Source: Nocardia brasiliensis
Lineage (GTDB): Bacteria; Actinomycetota; Actinomycetes; Mycobacteriales; Mycobacteriaceae
DNA length: 64,000 nucleotides
Assembly (NCBI RefSeq): GCF_011801125.1
Contig: NZ_CP046171.1
Span: 1,798,001-1,862,000 of the forward strand
Direction of reading: 5' to 3'
Shown here one piece after another: positions 16,649 to 26,221 of this stretch. The notes beneath the pieces are model-generated. The model saw nothing but the letters and a program-made list of their open reading frames with translations, did no database searches and was not told the DNA's origin. How positions within the stretch are numbered: position 1 is the stretch's first letter; every line of letters starts with the position of its first letter. Both the position numbers and the translations under genes were made by a program.

Positions 16649-18403
16649 TCATGCCGTGGCGACGGGCACCGGTGCCTCGGTCGTCGTGCGGCCGAGGTAG
16701 CTGTGCTCCTCGGTGATGGAGACCAGTCGCACCGCCAGGCTCCCCGCTGCCGTGCGCAAGACGACTTCACCTGGTGTGTCGGCTGATTCGATCAGCGCCA
16801 CGTCGACATCGGGACCCGCGGCCTGGACCTGCTCCGGGTCGCGGACGTACACCGCGGTCGCGTCCGAGATGTGCCCGGCGGAGGCGACACCGTCGTAGAC
16901 GATCATCGTGGCCACGGCCGTCCGATGCGAACCACCCGTCGACGCGATGGACAGTTTCGCGGGCGCGCCGACCTCGTCCACCAGCTTTTCCCAGGCCCCG
17001 GACCGGACGCTGTGCACGACCACCATGGCGCCGACGGCCACCGCGCGCAGCACCATCAACTGGGCGAGCCAGAGCGACCCGACGATCTCCGCCCGCCGCA
17101 CCGCCGGACCGAACAGCGGAACGGCGACGCCCGCCCCGTCCACGGTCGCGCCGATCACCTGGCCGCAGCCGCCGATCGGCACCGTGAATCGAGCGAGTGC
17201 CCCGGGGGGACCGCTGAGCGCCGTGGCCGGGTCGAGGTGCCCGCCGTCGAGCAGTATCCGCCGCTGCGCGCCGCGCAGCGGGAGCAGCCCGAGCGCGGTC
17301 GCGGCCGCCTCGATCGACGAATCGGTCGCACCGCTGGTGTCCTGCCGGACCAGGGCGGTCATGGCCACCTCGGCGCCGCGCTCGCCCGGCGTGTTCGAGA
17401 CCGTCTGCGCGGTCAGGCGCAGCCGGGTGAGCACGGACTTGCCGGGTAGTGCCCACACCGCCGACAAGACGTCGGAGTCGAGCGCGGTCGCCGGGATCGC
17501 GTAGCCGGCCAGCTCGATGCCGTTGCCGCGCAGCAGCCGCCAATCCTCGGTCCACTGCGCCGGATCGGTGTCGTGCGACATGCTCGCCTCCGCCGCGGCG
17601 AGCTCGGCGGCGCTCAACAGCGCGACCCGGACCCCGCGCGTGGTGAGCCTGCTCGCGACGCGGCGGGCGGCCACCAGCGCGGTCCGGATCATGCCCGCCT
17701 CGCCACCGCCGCGATGGGCGATGGCGACGGTGTTGTCGAGCGGATCGAAGCGCAGCACCAGCCACACGGTCCGGTCCGCCGCTGCGGGCAGCGGCCCCAG
17801 CAGCTTCTGGTAGACCTCGACCACGTTGTGCGGGCCGCTGGTGCGGACCCCGAGGGTCACCACGTCGATGGCCGCCAGGCGGATATCGAATTGGGCCAGG
17901 CAGCGGGCCACGTCGGACATGGCGACGGTGGCGTTCGAGTGGATGTCGTCGGCGTCGAGCCGCGTCGGCGCCACCGCCGTGCGATCGAGCGCGAGCATGG
18001 TGATCAGCTGGCTGCCGTCCCAGCGCATGCCGCACCGGTCGCCGCCGGTGTCGGGCACCGGCACATCGAAGGGTTCGGTGCGTTCCGGCGCAGCACGGTT
18101 ACCGCGATTGCGCCACCAGAGCGCGGTGCGCAAAGCCAGAATTCGCCAAACGTTCGTTTTTCCCCATCGTGCCGCGCCGAGCGCGCAAACACCGACACCC
18201 GTGCCTGCCACGGCCCACAGCGGTGCGTCGAGCGCGATTGCCGAGGTGGCCGCCGTCGCGCCGGCCGCGGCGCACGGCAACACCGTCGTCAATGGCATCA
18301 TCTCGAACGGTGTGCGGCGGCGCGGACGCGGCGCCGGAATTTCGCCCACCTCCGCTGGGGTAATTCCTGGAATTTGTTCGTTATTCACTCGGCCTGACTC
18401 CAT
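16649..18403 (-). CDS. eccE: Type VII secretion protein EccE
   Basis: A 584-residue protein on the minus strand, ATG at 18403. EccE is a peripheral component of the ESX inner-membrane complex. Residues about 30-80 contain two hydrophobic membrane segments (from MMPLTTVLPCAAAGATAATS to GVCALGAARW), and the cytosolic part carries the family's CGMRWDGSQLITMLAL and DRTVWLVLRFDPLDN segments. It is convergent with the esx pair and divergent from eccB, 66 bases apart, so the two may share a promoter region. Confidence 0.85.
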   Translation of the reverse strand: MESGRVNNEQIPGITPAEVGEIPAPRPRRRTPFEMMPLTTVLPCAAAGATAATSAIALDAPLWAVAGTGVGVCALGAARWGKTNVWRILALRTALWWRNRGNRAAPERTEPFDVPVPDTGGDRCGMRWDGSQLITMLALDRTAVAPTRLDADDIHSNATVAMSDVARCLAQFDIRLAAIDVVTLGVRTSGPHNVVEVYQKLLGPLPAAADRTVWLVLRFDPLDNTVAIAHRGGGEAGMIRTALVAARRVASRLTTRGVRVALLSAAELAAAEASMSHDTDPAQWTEDWRLLRGNGIELAGYAIPATALDSDVLSAVWALPGKSVLTRLRLTAQTVSNTPGERGAEVAMTALVRQDTSGATDSSIEAAATALGLLPLRGAQRRILLDGGHLDPATALSGPPGALARFTVPIGGCGQVIGATVDGAGVAVPLFGPAVRRAEIVGSLWLAQLMVLRAVAVGAMVVVHSVRSGAWEKLVDEVGAPAKLSIASTGGSHRTAVATMIVYDGVASAGHISDATAVYVRDPEQVQAAGPDVDVALIESADTPGEVVLRTAAGSLAVRLVSITEEHSYLGRTTTEAPVPVATA

Positions 18404-18469
18404 TCAGCACAAACCCTCCACTGTGCGCTAGCGTCTCACACGCCAACGGAATTCGCGTAAGGAGTTGTG
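18404..18469. promoter_or_regulatory. Divergent eccE/eccB promoter region
   Basis: The 66-base gap between divergent starts must hold the promoters of eccE and eccB or their operators. The plus strand carries an AAGGAG ribosome binding site for eccB at its end. I saw no confident -35/-10 pair; GCTAGCGTC near 18428 could serve as a -10-like element. Confidence 0.35.
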
Positions 18470-19873
18470 GTGCCTGCCCAGTTGACCACGCGCGCGCAGG
18501 TGAATGGATATCGGTTTCTGTTGCAGCGTTACGGGCACGCGATGGTGCGCCGGGACGTGCGCATGCTGCACGACCCCATGCGTATCCAATTCCGGTCACT
18601 GATTACCGGAATCGTGCTCGCGGTATTGGTTACCGCGGGCTGCGCGATATTGTCGTTTCTGCGTCCGCAGGGGCAGGTCGGCGACGCCAAGATCGTGCTC
18701 GGTGCGGGCAGCGGCGCGCTGTACGCGGTGGTGGACGGGACGCTGCATCCGGCGCTCAATCTTGCTTCGGCCCGACTGATCGCGGGCAGCGCCGAAACAC
18801 CGACCTCGGTCAAAGACGACAAGCTGTCGGCGCTGCCGCGTGGGCCGCTGCTCGGCATTCCCGGCGCGCCTGCGGCGCTGCCCGGCCCGGCCGAGCGCGA
18901 TCGGTCCGAATGGACACTGTGCGAAGACATTTCCGCCGGATTGCGCAGCACCGTGCTGGCGGGGCCCGCCCGGTTGGACGGGCAGCTGCGTCCGGCGGCC
19001 CCGGGCGAGGCGGTGCTGGTGAGCAACGACGGTGTGACCTACCTGATCTATGACGGCAAGCACGCGCGGGTCGACAAGGGCAACGAGGCGATCGTCTCGG
19101 CCATCCCCCAGCTGCGTGCTTTGCGGCCGCGGCCGATCGGGGCCGGCCTGCTGAACGCCAGCGTCGCCGTCCCCGAGCTCGCGGTGCCGGTGATTCCGCG
19201 GGCGGGCGAACCGAGCGCGGTGCGCGGCGCGGATATCCCCATCGGTGCGGTGATTCGGGTGCAGGACGTCGTCGGCTCCACGTCGTATGTGGTGCTCGCC
19301 GAAGGCGTGCAACGGATCTCGGAGTTCACCGCACGGGTGCTGCGCACCTCGAACTCCATGGGGCTGACGGTGACCCCGAAACTCTCGCCGGACGCGATCA
19401 AGGGCATTCCGGTGGTCGACACCTTGCCGGTCGATCAGTTTCCCGAGGACGATCTGACCGTCATTTCCGCCGACACCGATCCGGTGGCGTGCGTGTCCTG
19501 GGCGCGGGCCGAGGGGGACCACGCCGCGCGGTTGCGGGTGCTGCTCGGCAGCAGGCTTCCGCTGGCCGCCGGGGTGGAGCCGATGGCGTTCGTCGCGAGC
19601 GCGGGTGCGAGTGCGGCCTATCTCCCGGCGTCCACCGGCGAGTTCGTCCAGGCGACCGGGATCGAGCCGGACAGCAGTCGCCGCGACGGGCTGTTCTACA
19701 TCACCGACACCGGCGTGCGTTTCGGCATCCCCGACGCGGCGACGGCGGCGGTGCTCGGGCTCACGCAACCGAAATCGGCGCCGTGGCAGATCATCAGCCA
19801 GTTGCCCGCGGGCCCGATGCTCGACCGGCAGTCGGCGCTGATCGCTAGGGACATCGTCGCGGCGGGGCAATAG
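18470..19873 (+). CDS. eccB: Type VII secretion protein EccB
   Basis: A 467-residue protein. Two GTG codons lie side by side at 18467 and 18470; the second has the better five-base spacing from AAGGAG and gives the standard EccB start MPAQLTTRAQVNGYRFLLQR. A single membrane segment follows at about residues 44-64, and the remainder is the periplasmic repeat domain, including SEWTLCEDISAG and CVSWARAEGD with the two conserved cysteines. EccB is part of the ESX membrane complex. It is followed by an unknown gene and two YbaB-like genes in one run. Confidence 0.9.
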   Translation: MPAQLTTRAQVNGYRFLLQRYGHAMVRRDVRMLHDPMRIQFRSLITGIVLAVLVTAGCAILSFLRPQGQVGDAKIVLGAGSGALYAVVDGTLHPALNLASARLIAGSAETPTSVKDDKLSALPRGPLLGIPGAPAALPGPAERDRSEWTLCEDISAGLRSTVLAGPARLDGQLRPAAPGEAVLVSNDGVTYLIYDGKHARVDKGNEAIVSAIPQLRALRPRPIGAGLLNASVAVPELAVPVIPRAGEPSAVRGADIPIGAVIRVQDVVGSTSYVVLAEGVQRISEFTARVLRTSNSMGLTVTPKLSPDAIKGIPVVDTLPVDQFPEDDLTVISADTDPVACVSWARAEGDHAARLRVLLGSRLPLAAGVEPMAFVASAGASAAYLPASTGEFVQATGIEPDSSRRDGLFYITDTGVRFGIPDAATAAVLGLTQPKSAPWQIISQLPAGPMLDRQSALIARDIVAAGQ

Positions 19874-19902
19874 CAGGTGCAGACAGAGAGTAGGGAGTGC
19901 TG

Positions 19903-20970
19903 ATGCCGCGGATTGTGGGCAGGCAGGACGAGGGCGCACTGGTAGTGGCGGCCGGCGGGGTCTGCGTGGTCGTCGAGCCGGAGGACCGCGATGCGGACGG
20001 CCGCTGTACGACCGCGCCCGAGGCACTGCTCGTGCGCCCGGTGCGGAGTGCTTCGGCGGCATCGGGATTCGTGGCCGCGGACGAGCCGATGCCGGACGGG
20101 CTGCTGTCGGCCGAGCAGATCGACGCGCTGCTGAACTGGGAGGCCGGATACGTCGACGGCGTCGCGGACGCGCCGGATCGGCCCGGTCTCAGCGGAATCG
20201 AGGCCGATCGATACCTGCGCGACCGGCCCGACACCGGCGACGTCTACCGCGGTACCGCGGGCCCGGTCGATCGGCCGTTCTCACTGGAGCCGCGCTCGTC
20301 CGGCGCCGAGGACGACAGTGACGGCGCCGCAACGGAACTGGATATCGAACCGGACCTGCTCGTCCAACTCTGCGCGTCGATGGCTCAGGTCGAGGACCTG
20401 TCCGGCGCGCAGATCGTCGCGGACGCGGCCACCGATCTGATCGACCGGATCAGCTATGTCGCGACGGTGGGAGAGTTCTATCCGGTGCTGGCCGCGGCCG
20501 TGGCGGCCGAGACCGTGCCCGACCTCGCCGTCGAACTCACCGACGGCTTCAACGCCCAAGAGGTCCTGGATTTCCTGCGCCGCTTGGTCGCCGAGCTCGA
20601 CGACCGCAGGCCGTGGCCGGAACCGGCACTGACGCCGGTGGATCCGCGGACCTGGCCGTCGCAGGGCGCCAGTGTGCCGATCGGGTGGTTGGACCTCACC
20701 ATCACCGATCTGGAGTGGGCGGTGAAAGCCGGCTTCGCCGATGTACCGGTGGGGGAGCACCCGCTGCTGGTGCTTCGCATGCGCGACGGGCAGTTGGTCG
20801 CGCTGGTCGGCGATGCGCAGCCGAATCCGGTCCGGTTCCTGGTGCTGGTGCCCGACACCGCGGCCCAGCCCGACCCCGCTGAGGTCCGCGACTATCTGGC
20901 GCGCTACGCCGGGCTGCGGGTCGAAACGGAAGATCTGGCGGCGGCGCTGGTGGAGGTGGGGCAGGCATGA
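19903..20970 (+). CDS. Hypothetical ESX-locus protein, 355 residues
   Basis: I do not recognise this family. The ATG at 19903 has GGGAG five bases upstream; a GTG at 19897 would overlap that site. The N-terminal 60 residues look like a small beta domain (EGALVVAAGGVCVVVEPED). A disordered acidic linker (about 95-140) precedes a helical region and a C-terminal alpha/beta part with HPLLVLRMRDGQLVALVGDA. No membrane segment or catalytic motif was found. Its last bases overlap the start of the YbaB-like gene (ATGA), so it is co-translated with genes that also sit within an ESX operon, suggesting an accessory role. Confidence 0.6.
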   Translation: MPRIVGRQDEGALVVAAGGVCVVVEPEDRDADGRCTTAPEALLVRPVRSASAASGFVAADEPMPDGLLSAEQIDALLNWEAGYVDGVADAPDRPGLSGIEADRYLRDRPDTGDVYRGTAGPVDRPFSLEPRSSGAEDDSDGAATELDIEPDLLVQLCASMAQVEDLSGAQIVADAATDLIDRISYVATVGEFYPVLAAAVAAETVPDLAVELTDGFNAQEVLDFLRRLVAELDDRRPWPEPALTPVDPRTWPSQGASVPIGWLDLTITDLEWAVKAGFADVPVGEHPLLVLRMRDGQLVALVGDAQPNPVRFLVLVPDTAAQPDPAEVRDYLARYAGLRVETEDLAAALVEVGQA

Positions 20971-21431
20971 TCCGTCCGGAGAACCGCGGTGCGGCGAGCA
21001 TGGCGGCCGATCTGATCGACGCCGTCACCGGGGCTATCGGCAGACTGGACGAGATGCGTTCGGCCAGTGCGGCATTGACCGCGTCGGCGACGGTCGAGCA
21101 CGGCCGGATCACGGTGGTGGTCGACGCGTCGGGGTCGATCGTGCGGACGATCTATGCCGAGGGAGCGGACCAGCTCGGCTACGGTCAGCTCGCACGCGCC
21201 ACCGTGCAGGCGGCGCAGGCGGCCGCCGCGGAGGTCGAACGGAAGAAGAAGGAGCTGCTGAGCTCCCTGGCCGGGCTGGGGCCGGGGTTGCCGATGGCCG
21301 CGGACCTGCCCGCGGAACTGGCTGCCTTGCGCGCTCAGGTACCCGAACCGAAACGGGCGCCGCTGACCGCGCCGGCCGAGCGCGCCTCGGGCGGCGAGCG
21401 CGCGGCGCGCGACCGCATCTTGGACCGTTGA
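20967..21431 (+). CDS. YbaB/EbfC-like protein, N-type
   Basis: A 154-residue protein from ATG 20967, overlapping the previous stop. It has a helix (RLDEMRSASAALTASAT), the strand pair HGRITVVVDASGSI and a long helix GYGQLARATVQAAQAAAAEV, then a charged disordered tail. It matches the first half of the fused protein at 7943. Together with the next gene it reproduces the content of that fusion as two separate proteins. Confidence 0.65.
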   Translation: MIRPENRGAASMAADLIDAVTGAIGRLDEMRSASAALTASATVEHGRITVVVDASGSIVRTIYAEGADQLGYGQLARATVQAAQAAAAEVERKKKELLSSLAGLGPGLPMAADLPAELAALRAQVPEPKRAPLTAPAERASGGERAARDRILDR

Positions 21432-21466
21432 GCGACGCTGCGATCGTCGCGGGAAGGAAGCCTCCG

Positions 21467-21823
21467 ATGGACAGTGAATTCGCCGGTGCCGTCACCGAAT
21501 TCCAGAACAAGATGGCCCAGGTCGCGCAGGTGCAGGACGAATGCGCGCAACTGGTCGCCACCGGCTGGGCGCGGCGGCGCGCGGTCCGGGTGACCGTGAA
21601 CGCCGACGGTGTCGCCATCGATATCAAGTTCGGCGCAGGCGCCAACGAGCTGACCCACGACGAACTCGCGGCCGCCGTCACCGAGGCATCCCAGCAGGCG
21701 GTGCGCGACGTCGCGGCGCAGGTGCGGAAGGTGGTCGCGCCCTTGACGGTGGATCGCGTGGCGGCCCCGGGTCTGGCCGATCTGCTCGGTGCGGTCGATT
21801 CGCTGCGGGAGCAGCTGCACTGA
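21467..21823 (+). CDS. YbaB/EbfC-like protein, C-type
   Basis: A 118-residue protein from ATG 21467 with GGGAAGGAAG upstream; longer in-frame extensions are shadows of the preceding gene. It shows VRVTVNADGVAIDIKFG followed by HDELAAAVTEASQQAVRDVA, the typical YbaB core, and ends LLGAVDSLREQLH, matching the second half of the product at 7943. It ends two bases before the stop of the convergent gene at 21826, with no terminator visible in between. Confidence 0.7.
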   Translation: MDSEFAGAVTEFQNKMAQVAQVQDECAQLVATGWARRRAVRVTVNADGVAIDIKFGAGANELTHDELAAAVTEASQQAVRDVAAQVRKVVAPLTVDRVAAPGLADLLGAVDSLREQLH

Positions 21824-21825
21824 AC

Positions 21826-23154
21826 TCAGTCGGTGAGTCCGGCGACCGCCAGCTGTGACCACGCGCCCGCCAGGTCGGCGGGTTCGGCCGGATGGAACGC
21901 CGCCTCGGCGAGTGCGCTTGTCACCGAACCGCTTTCGGCGGCGGTGAGCAGCGCCGCGACGGCCGGTCGGGACGCGGTGGCGCCGAGCACGCGGCAAACG
22001 ATGTCGATCACCGTCTCCGGTGTCCACATGCCGGGGATCGCCGGTCCGATCGTGGTCGGCGCCGGCGATTGCCCGCTCGACCACGCCGCGCCGTCCCACC
22101 AGTAGCAGAACGACAGCTGCGCGGTATGGGCGCGATGATTCAGCACCGAATCGTCGAGCCAGTCCGGTGCGCCGGCGTAGTACGCGGGAACCGGCGCGCC
22201 GTCGTTGTACGCGGCGTCCAACTCCGGTGCGTTCCACACCCCGCCGGACAGTACCGCGCGGCCGCGGGGCAGCAGGTGCAGGCTGGCGCCGCTGCCGTCG
22301 GTTCCCTCGAAAACGCCGGTGGCGCCGAGAATTCGAGGCCCCCACTCGGTGCCGATCGCCACCGCGGCGGCGGCGACGACTGCCCAGCGCGCCCAGACGG
22401 TCGGCGCGGGGAGGAACCGCACGGGCGTCGCGGGCGCGCGCTCGATCCGGGCCGCGGCCAATGTCGCGGGCAAGGACCGGCCTTCGTTCTCGGCCCATAG
22501 CCGTGCGGCCAGCCACACGGGCAGCCGCTCGCGGGGAAACTGCGCCAGATCGGCCCGGTAGGCGGCCGTCGGCAGCAGCCGGTCTGCCGGGAACGCGACA
22601 TCGCCGTAGCCGAATTCGTAACCGACCGCGCCACTTTCCTCGCGCGTCAGGCTGACCAGCCACCACGCCCGTTCATCCGGGGCTATCGTCAGTGCCCGGA
22701 GTGCTTGGACCAGTTCCCCTGCCTCCGTAGGTATCTCGACGACAGTTGGCACATCGTCGTGCAGGAACTCCGCATCGCCCGAGACCGCTGCCACGGTCAC
22801 CGAGAACCGCATGCGCAACCGCTGCCAGCGGGGCGGAGCCGACGGCAGCAGCAGCTCGGTGATCTCGGTGGCGAGTTTGTCCGCGGACCGGCGTAATTCG
22901 TGATCGCGGTCTTCGTGTTCGGCCTCGGTGGTCGGTTCTGAGATCGGCGGTGTGGCGAGTTCGGTTGTTTCTGAGTCGGATTCGGTGTTCAGCGTGAAGA
23001 AGACATCGGGGCTGTCCGACGCGTCGGTTCCAGGGGCCTCGGTGCGATCGTGATGCGGGCTCGGCGCTGGATCGTCCTGGGGCTCAGGCGTTGTCGGGTC
23101 CATCGGAGGCACAAGGCTCTTCGTGCTCGCCGGGTTCGGGTGCAGGTTTTTCAT
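21826..23154 (-). CDS. Hypothetical partner of CpnT-like protein, possible immunity factor
   Basis: A 442-residue protein on the minus strand. I chose the ATG at 23154, which has an AGGGGAA site, so the gene overlaps the end of the upstream CpnT-like gene by 71 bases; an ATG at 23103 lacks such a site. The first 100 residues are acidic and disordered. The middle contains WWLVSLTREESGAVGYEFGY and FPRERLPVWLAARLW, a pattern I associate with actinobacterial proteins encoded beside secreted toxins, including putative immunity proteins. The C-terminal half has a possible hydrophobic segment (ARWAVVAAAAVAIG). Whether it neutralises, chaperones or extends the neighbour's product is unresolved. Confidence 0.5.
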   Translation of the reverse strand: MKNLHPNPASTKSLVPPMDPTTPEPQDDPAPSPHHDRTEAPGTDASDSPDVFFTLNTESDSETTELATPPISEPTTEAEHEDRDHELRRSADKLATEITELLLPSAPPRWQRLRMRFSVTVAAVSGDAEFLHDDVPTVVEIPTEAGELVQALRALTIAPDERAWWLVSLTREESGAVGYEFGYGDVAFPADRLLPTAAYRADLAQFPRERLPVWLAARLWAENEGRSLPATLAAARIERAPATPVRFLPAPTVWARWAVVAAAAVAIGTEWGPRILGATGVFEGTDGSGASLHLLPRGRAVLSGGVWNAPELDAAYNDGAPVPAYYAGAPDWLDDSVLNHRAHTAQLSFCYWWDGAAWSSGQSPAPTTIGPAIPGMWTPETVIDIVCRVLGATASRPAVAALLTAAESGSVTSALAEAAFHPAEPADLAGAWSQLAVAGLTD

Positions 23155-25897
23155 CGGTTCCCCCTGGCAGCCAGAAGTCGAAGGTGGGTGGTAGCAGCGC
23201 GGTGAACGGGTCCGGCATGCCGTGGTCGAGCGGAAGTTTGCGGGATTTCGGCTTTCCACTCATGTAGCCGCCGTCGATCACCGTGCGTTCGGTACGCAGG
23301 CCTGCCTCGAATTCGGCGATCTGGCGTTCCAGCCGGTATTCGGTGGTCCCGGTCGCCTGCTCGAGCGCCGTTTGGTCGCGGTCGGAGTGCTCGATCTCGG
23401 TTCGGCGCAGCTCGATTTCGCGTTGCAGTTGTTCGTGGTGGGCGAAGGGGTGGGTGGTCTCCAGGCTGCGGGGTTCGACGCCATGCGCGTGGCCTGCTGC
23501 GGCGGCCGCGCGGCCTGCCTCGTCGAGTTCGGCCATCGCGGTGCGCGTGTCGCGCGCGATCTGCTCGCGGTGGCGGCTCGCCGTTTCGATGCCGGATCTG
23601 AGGTCGGCCAGTTGCCGGTCGACCACGGCGAGCCGGGCGTTCCCGTCCTCGATGGTGCGGTCCTGGGCTTTCAGTGTGCTGGACAGCTCGTCGATTTCGG
23701 CGCGCAGGGCGGGGCGTTGTTCCTCGGGCGCGTCGGCGTGGGCCGCGCGTGCCCGCTCGAGCTCGGTCTTGCTGGTCGCTCTGGCGGTCGTGGTGTCGGA
23801 CACGGTGTTTCGATGCGTGCTCCGCTGCTCGATCAGCTGCTCCATGCCCCGCTCGGCCGACCGAAGGTAGGCCCGGTTGACCCGCGCGTCCGCGTCACGC
23901 AGGGCGCCGAGGTGCGCGTCGACGGTGGCCAGTTTGTTCCGCACCGCCACCACCGACGGGTCCTCGAGCTGCTTTGTCGCACTCGGCGCGGCCGACGGGT
24001 CGGGGCCCTCGCGTGTCGGCACGGTATCGGCCGAGTCGAGATCGGGCCTTCGGTGTGGTCCGGAGTCCGGGGGCGTGGCCGGTCTGATCTCGGATTCGTC
24101 GGACCGTGCTGCCGATGGTCGCGATTCGGCCGAGGTGCTCGGACCGGCATCGTCAACCGAATCACGCTGCCCCGCAGCGGAATTTCGCGGGCTGTCGCCG
24201 TCGGCGTGCGGGAGCGGCGGTAGCGGCTTCTCTGCGCGAGGAGTCGGGGGGAGCGGTTTGTCGGTGTCGGGGGCCGGACGTGCCTGCGGCGCGGGCGCGC
24301 TGGTGACCTGCTGCTGCTCTTCGGCCTCCAGCCTGCTCTGGACGCGGGCACGCGTCGTGGCGTCGGCGGCCACGGCCTCGTCGTAGCGGCGCATGGCTTC
24401 CTCGACGCCGCGGCGCGCCTCCGGACTGTCCAACGCGGCCGCCGCGCGATCCTGCGCCCGCACCTGGTCGAGTTGCGCCTCGAGCACCGCGCGCCGGGCT
24501 GCGGCGAGTTCGGCGACCTGCGCACGTTGGGTAGCAGTATGCGCGTCGCGGTGCGCGCGCCGCGCGACAGGCTCGGCGTCGGGCGTTCGTTCGGCATCAC
24601 GCGCCGCGGCCCGGTCTCTGGCCCGCGCCGCCTGGTATCCGGCATCGTCACGGCCGCGGATCTTCGAGATCAGTTCCTCGGTGGATTTGAGCGTGGTCGC
24701 ACGGCTGTGCCCCTCCGCCGCGGACCCGGGGTGGGTCTGCGGCGAATTGTGCTGTTGCGCACCATGGTCTGTGCGAGTCGCGGCCGGTTCCTCCCCGCGC
24801 ATGCCGATGTAGCCGCGCTGCCCGCCGATCAGTGAGTTGCTCGCCAGCGCGCCGATGAGGCCGACCGTCGGGTCGAACGAGCCGGTGAACCCCATGGCGA
24901 TACCGCCACCTACGAGGCTGGAGACCACCGTCGGCACCGTCCCGGAGAGCACGCCGAGGCCCGCGCCCCACACTCCGGCGGTCGGGTCCTTGCCGCGGCT
25001 GGTCAAGAACCTGCCGCCGTATTTGCTCAGATTGGTCGCGACGAGCGCACCGGCGTACCAGCCGCCGGTGGAGGCGACGACCGACATCCCGAACTGGGTG
25101 GCGTCGAACTTGTCGCGATGTCCCTTCGAGATCTGGATGCCCTGGATCGTCGCGTCCAGGCCGCCGGACCAGATGAGGTTGTTCACCGCCTTGGAGATGA
25201 GGAACTGCACGGTGTCGGCGGGAAGTTCGGCGAGCGTGCGCGCCGTGGTCGCGCGGAATCCCGCGTTGAGGAAGGTCTGGAAGAGTCCCGGGGTCGCCTT
25301 CGCGGTGAGCGCCGTCGGATACTTCGCGACCAGGCCCGCGATGACGCCGGGCTGGTCGGTCACCCGCGGCAGGAACCGCAGCGTCTTCACCAGGTACTCG
25401 CCGATATGGGGGATATTGCCGAGGGCGGCCAGCGCGCGATTGCTGACCCGGTACAGCGTGGCGCGGGTGGCGCCGATGGCCGCGGCCTCCACCGCGGGCG
25501 CGGTGGGCGGCCACAGCCACGCGCCCGCGATCTGCGCGGCCAGCATGGTGGTCGCGAAGATGGTCATCAGCTTGGTGGCCTCGAGGGTGGTCGCGGCGTT
25601 GCGGGTGGCGGTGCCGATCTGGCGAAAGTCCTTGACCAGCTGGTCGATCGAGTGTTCGCCGGTCTGTAGCTGACCCAGCGCCGACGCGATCTGGTCGCGG
25701 CCGGCGCCGGACCCGTAACCGTTGATGGCATGGCCATGGGCGGTCTGGATGACCGGAAGCACCTGCTGCTCCAGGCTTTCGGCGGCATCGAGCCAGGCCT
25801 GCGCCATGGCGAACATGCGGTCCTCGTCGCCGTCGGGCCATACCTGACCGACCACGTAGGTCAGAAAGCGCAGCTCCTCCGGCCAGTGCAACGACAT
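23084..25897 (-). CDS. CpnT-like N-terminal domain protein with coiled-coil C-terminus
   Basis: A 937-residue protein, ATG at 25897. It starts PEELRFLTYVVGQVWPDGDE, the opening of CpnT-like N-terminal domains, and has the hydrophobic stretch AGAWLWPPTAPAVEAAAIGA also found in the giant product at 32099. CpnT in Mycobacterium tuberculosis exports the NAD-degrading toxin TNT. Residues about 360-640 are a Pro/Ser/Arg-rich disordered linker. About 650-880 are coiled coil, and the final 60 residues contain DHGMPDPFTALLPPTFDFW. I do not recognise a toxin fold at the C-terminus. A small WXG100-like gene precedes it by nine bases and an unknown gene overlaps its end. Confidence 0.65.
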   Translation of the reverse strand: MSLHWPEELRFLTYVVGQVWPDGDEDRMFAMAQAWLDAAESLEQQVLPVIQTAHGHAINGYGSGAGRDQIASALGQLQTGEHSIDQLVKDFRQIGTATRNAATTLEATKLMTIFATTMLAAQIAGAWLWPPTAPAVEAAAIGATRATLYRVSNRALAALGNIPHIGEYLVKTLRFLPRVTDQPGVIAGLVAKYPTALTAKATPGLFQTFLNAGFRATTARTLAELPADTVQFLISKAVNNLIWSGGLDATIQGIQISKGHRDKFDATQFGMSVVASTGGWYAGALVATNLSKYGGRFLTSRGKDPTAGVWGAGLGVLSGTVPTVVSSLVGGGIAMGFTGSFDPTVGLIGALASNSLIGGQRGYIGMRGEEPAATRTDHGAQQHNSPQTHPGSAAEGHSRATTLKSTEELISKIRGRDDAGYQAARARDRAAARDAERTPDAEPVARRAHRDAHTATQRAQVAELAAARRAVLEAQLDQVRAQDRAAAALDSPEARRGVEEAMRRYDEAVAADATTRARVQSRLEAEEQQQVTSAPAPQARPAPDTDKPLPPTPRAEKPLPPLPHADGDSPRNSAAGQRDSVDDAGPSTSAESRPSAARSDESEIRPATPPDSGPHRRPDLDSADTVPTREGPDPSAAPSATKQLEDPSVVAVRNKLATVDAHLGALRDADARVNRAYLRSAERGMEQLIEQRSTHRNTVSDTTTARATSKTELERARAAHADAPEEQRPALRAEIDELSSTLKAQDRTIEDGNARLAVVDRQLADLRSGIETASRHREQIARDTRTAMAELDEAGRAAAAAGHAHGVEPRSLETTHPFAHHEQLQREIELRRTEIEHSDRDQTALEQATGTTEYRLERQIAEFEAGLRTERTVIDGGYMSGKPKSRKLPLDHGMPDPFTALLPPTFDFWLPGGTDEKPAPEPGEHEEPCASDGPDNA

Positions 25898-25906
25898 CGG
25901 CGTCGC

Positions 25907-26221
25907 TCAGAACGTGTCGGAACTGCCGAAGTCGGCGGACTCCGCGGCGTTCGCGGCCCGGATCAATCCGCTGCCGAAATCCTCGACGGTGCGCACCATT
26001 TGGCGGCCACCGCTCAGCAGATTGTTACGTGAACTGCGGTATCCCTGCTCGCCCTCGGCGAATTCCCGGCCGTAGGAATCCCGCCCCCAGGTCTCGGGGC
26101 CGTATCCGTCGATGGCTGCGGCCAGGGTGTGCATCGTATTCTCGAATGCGGCCTTGGCCGCGAGTAATTCGGTGCCACCCGACCGTACCTCGGCGGGGTC
26201 GACAATGATTTTTTCCGACAC
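25907..26221 (-). CDS. WXG100-like small protein, partner of CpnT-like gene
   Basis: A 104-residue protein from the GTG at 26221, which has a GGTGAGG site about eight bases upstream; the longer open frame to 26410 runs through the divergent promoter region and is less likely. It has WXG100 character with Trp45 in TWGRDSYGREFAEGEQGY, followed by a second helix. The same WG-D-G-FAEG-GY pattern is found in the protein encoded just before the giant gene, so each CpnT-like gene in this window is led by a relative of this protein. It may be the export partner of the 937-residue product. Confidence 0.65.
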   Translation of the reverse strand: MSEKIIVDPAEVRSGGTELLAAKAAFENTMHTLAAAIDGYGPETWGRDSYGREFAEGEQGYRSSRNNLLSGGRQMVRTVEDFGSGLIRAANAAESADFGSSDTF

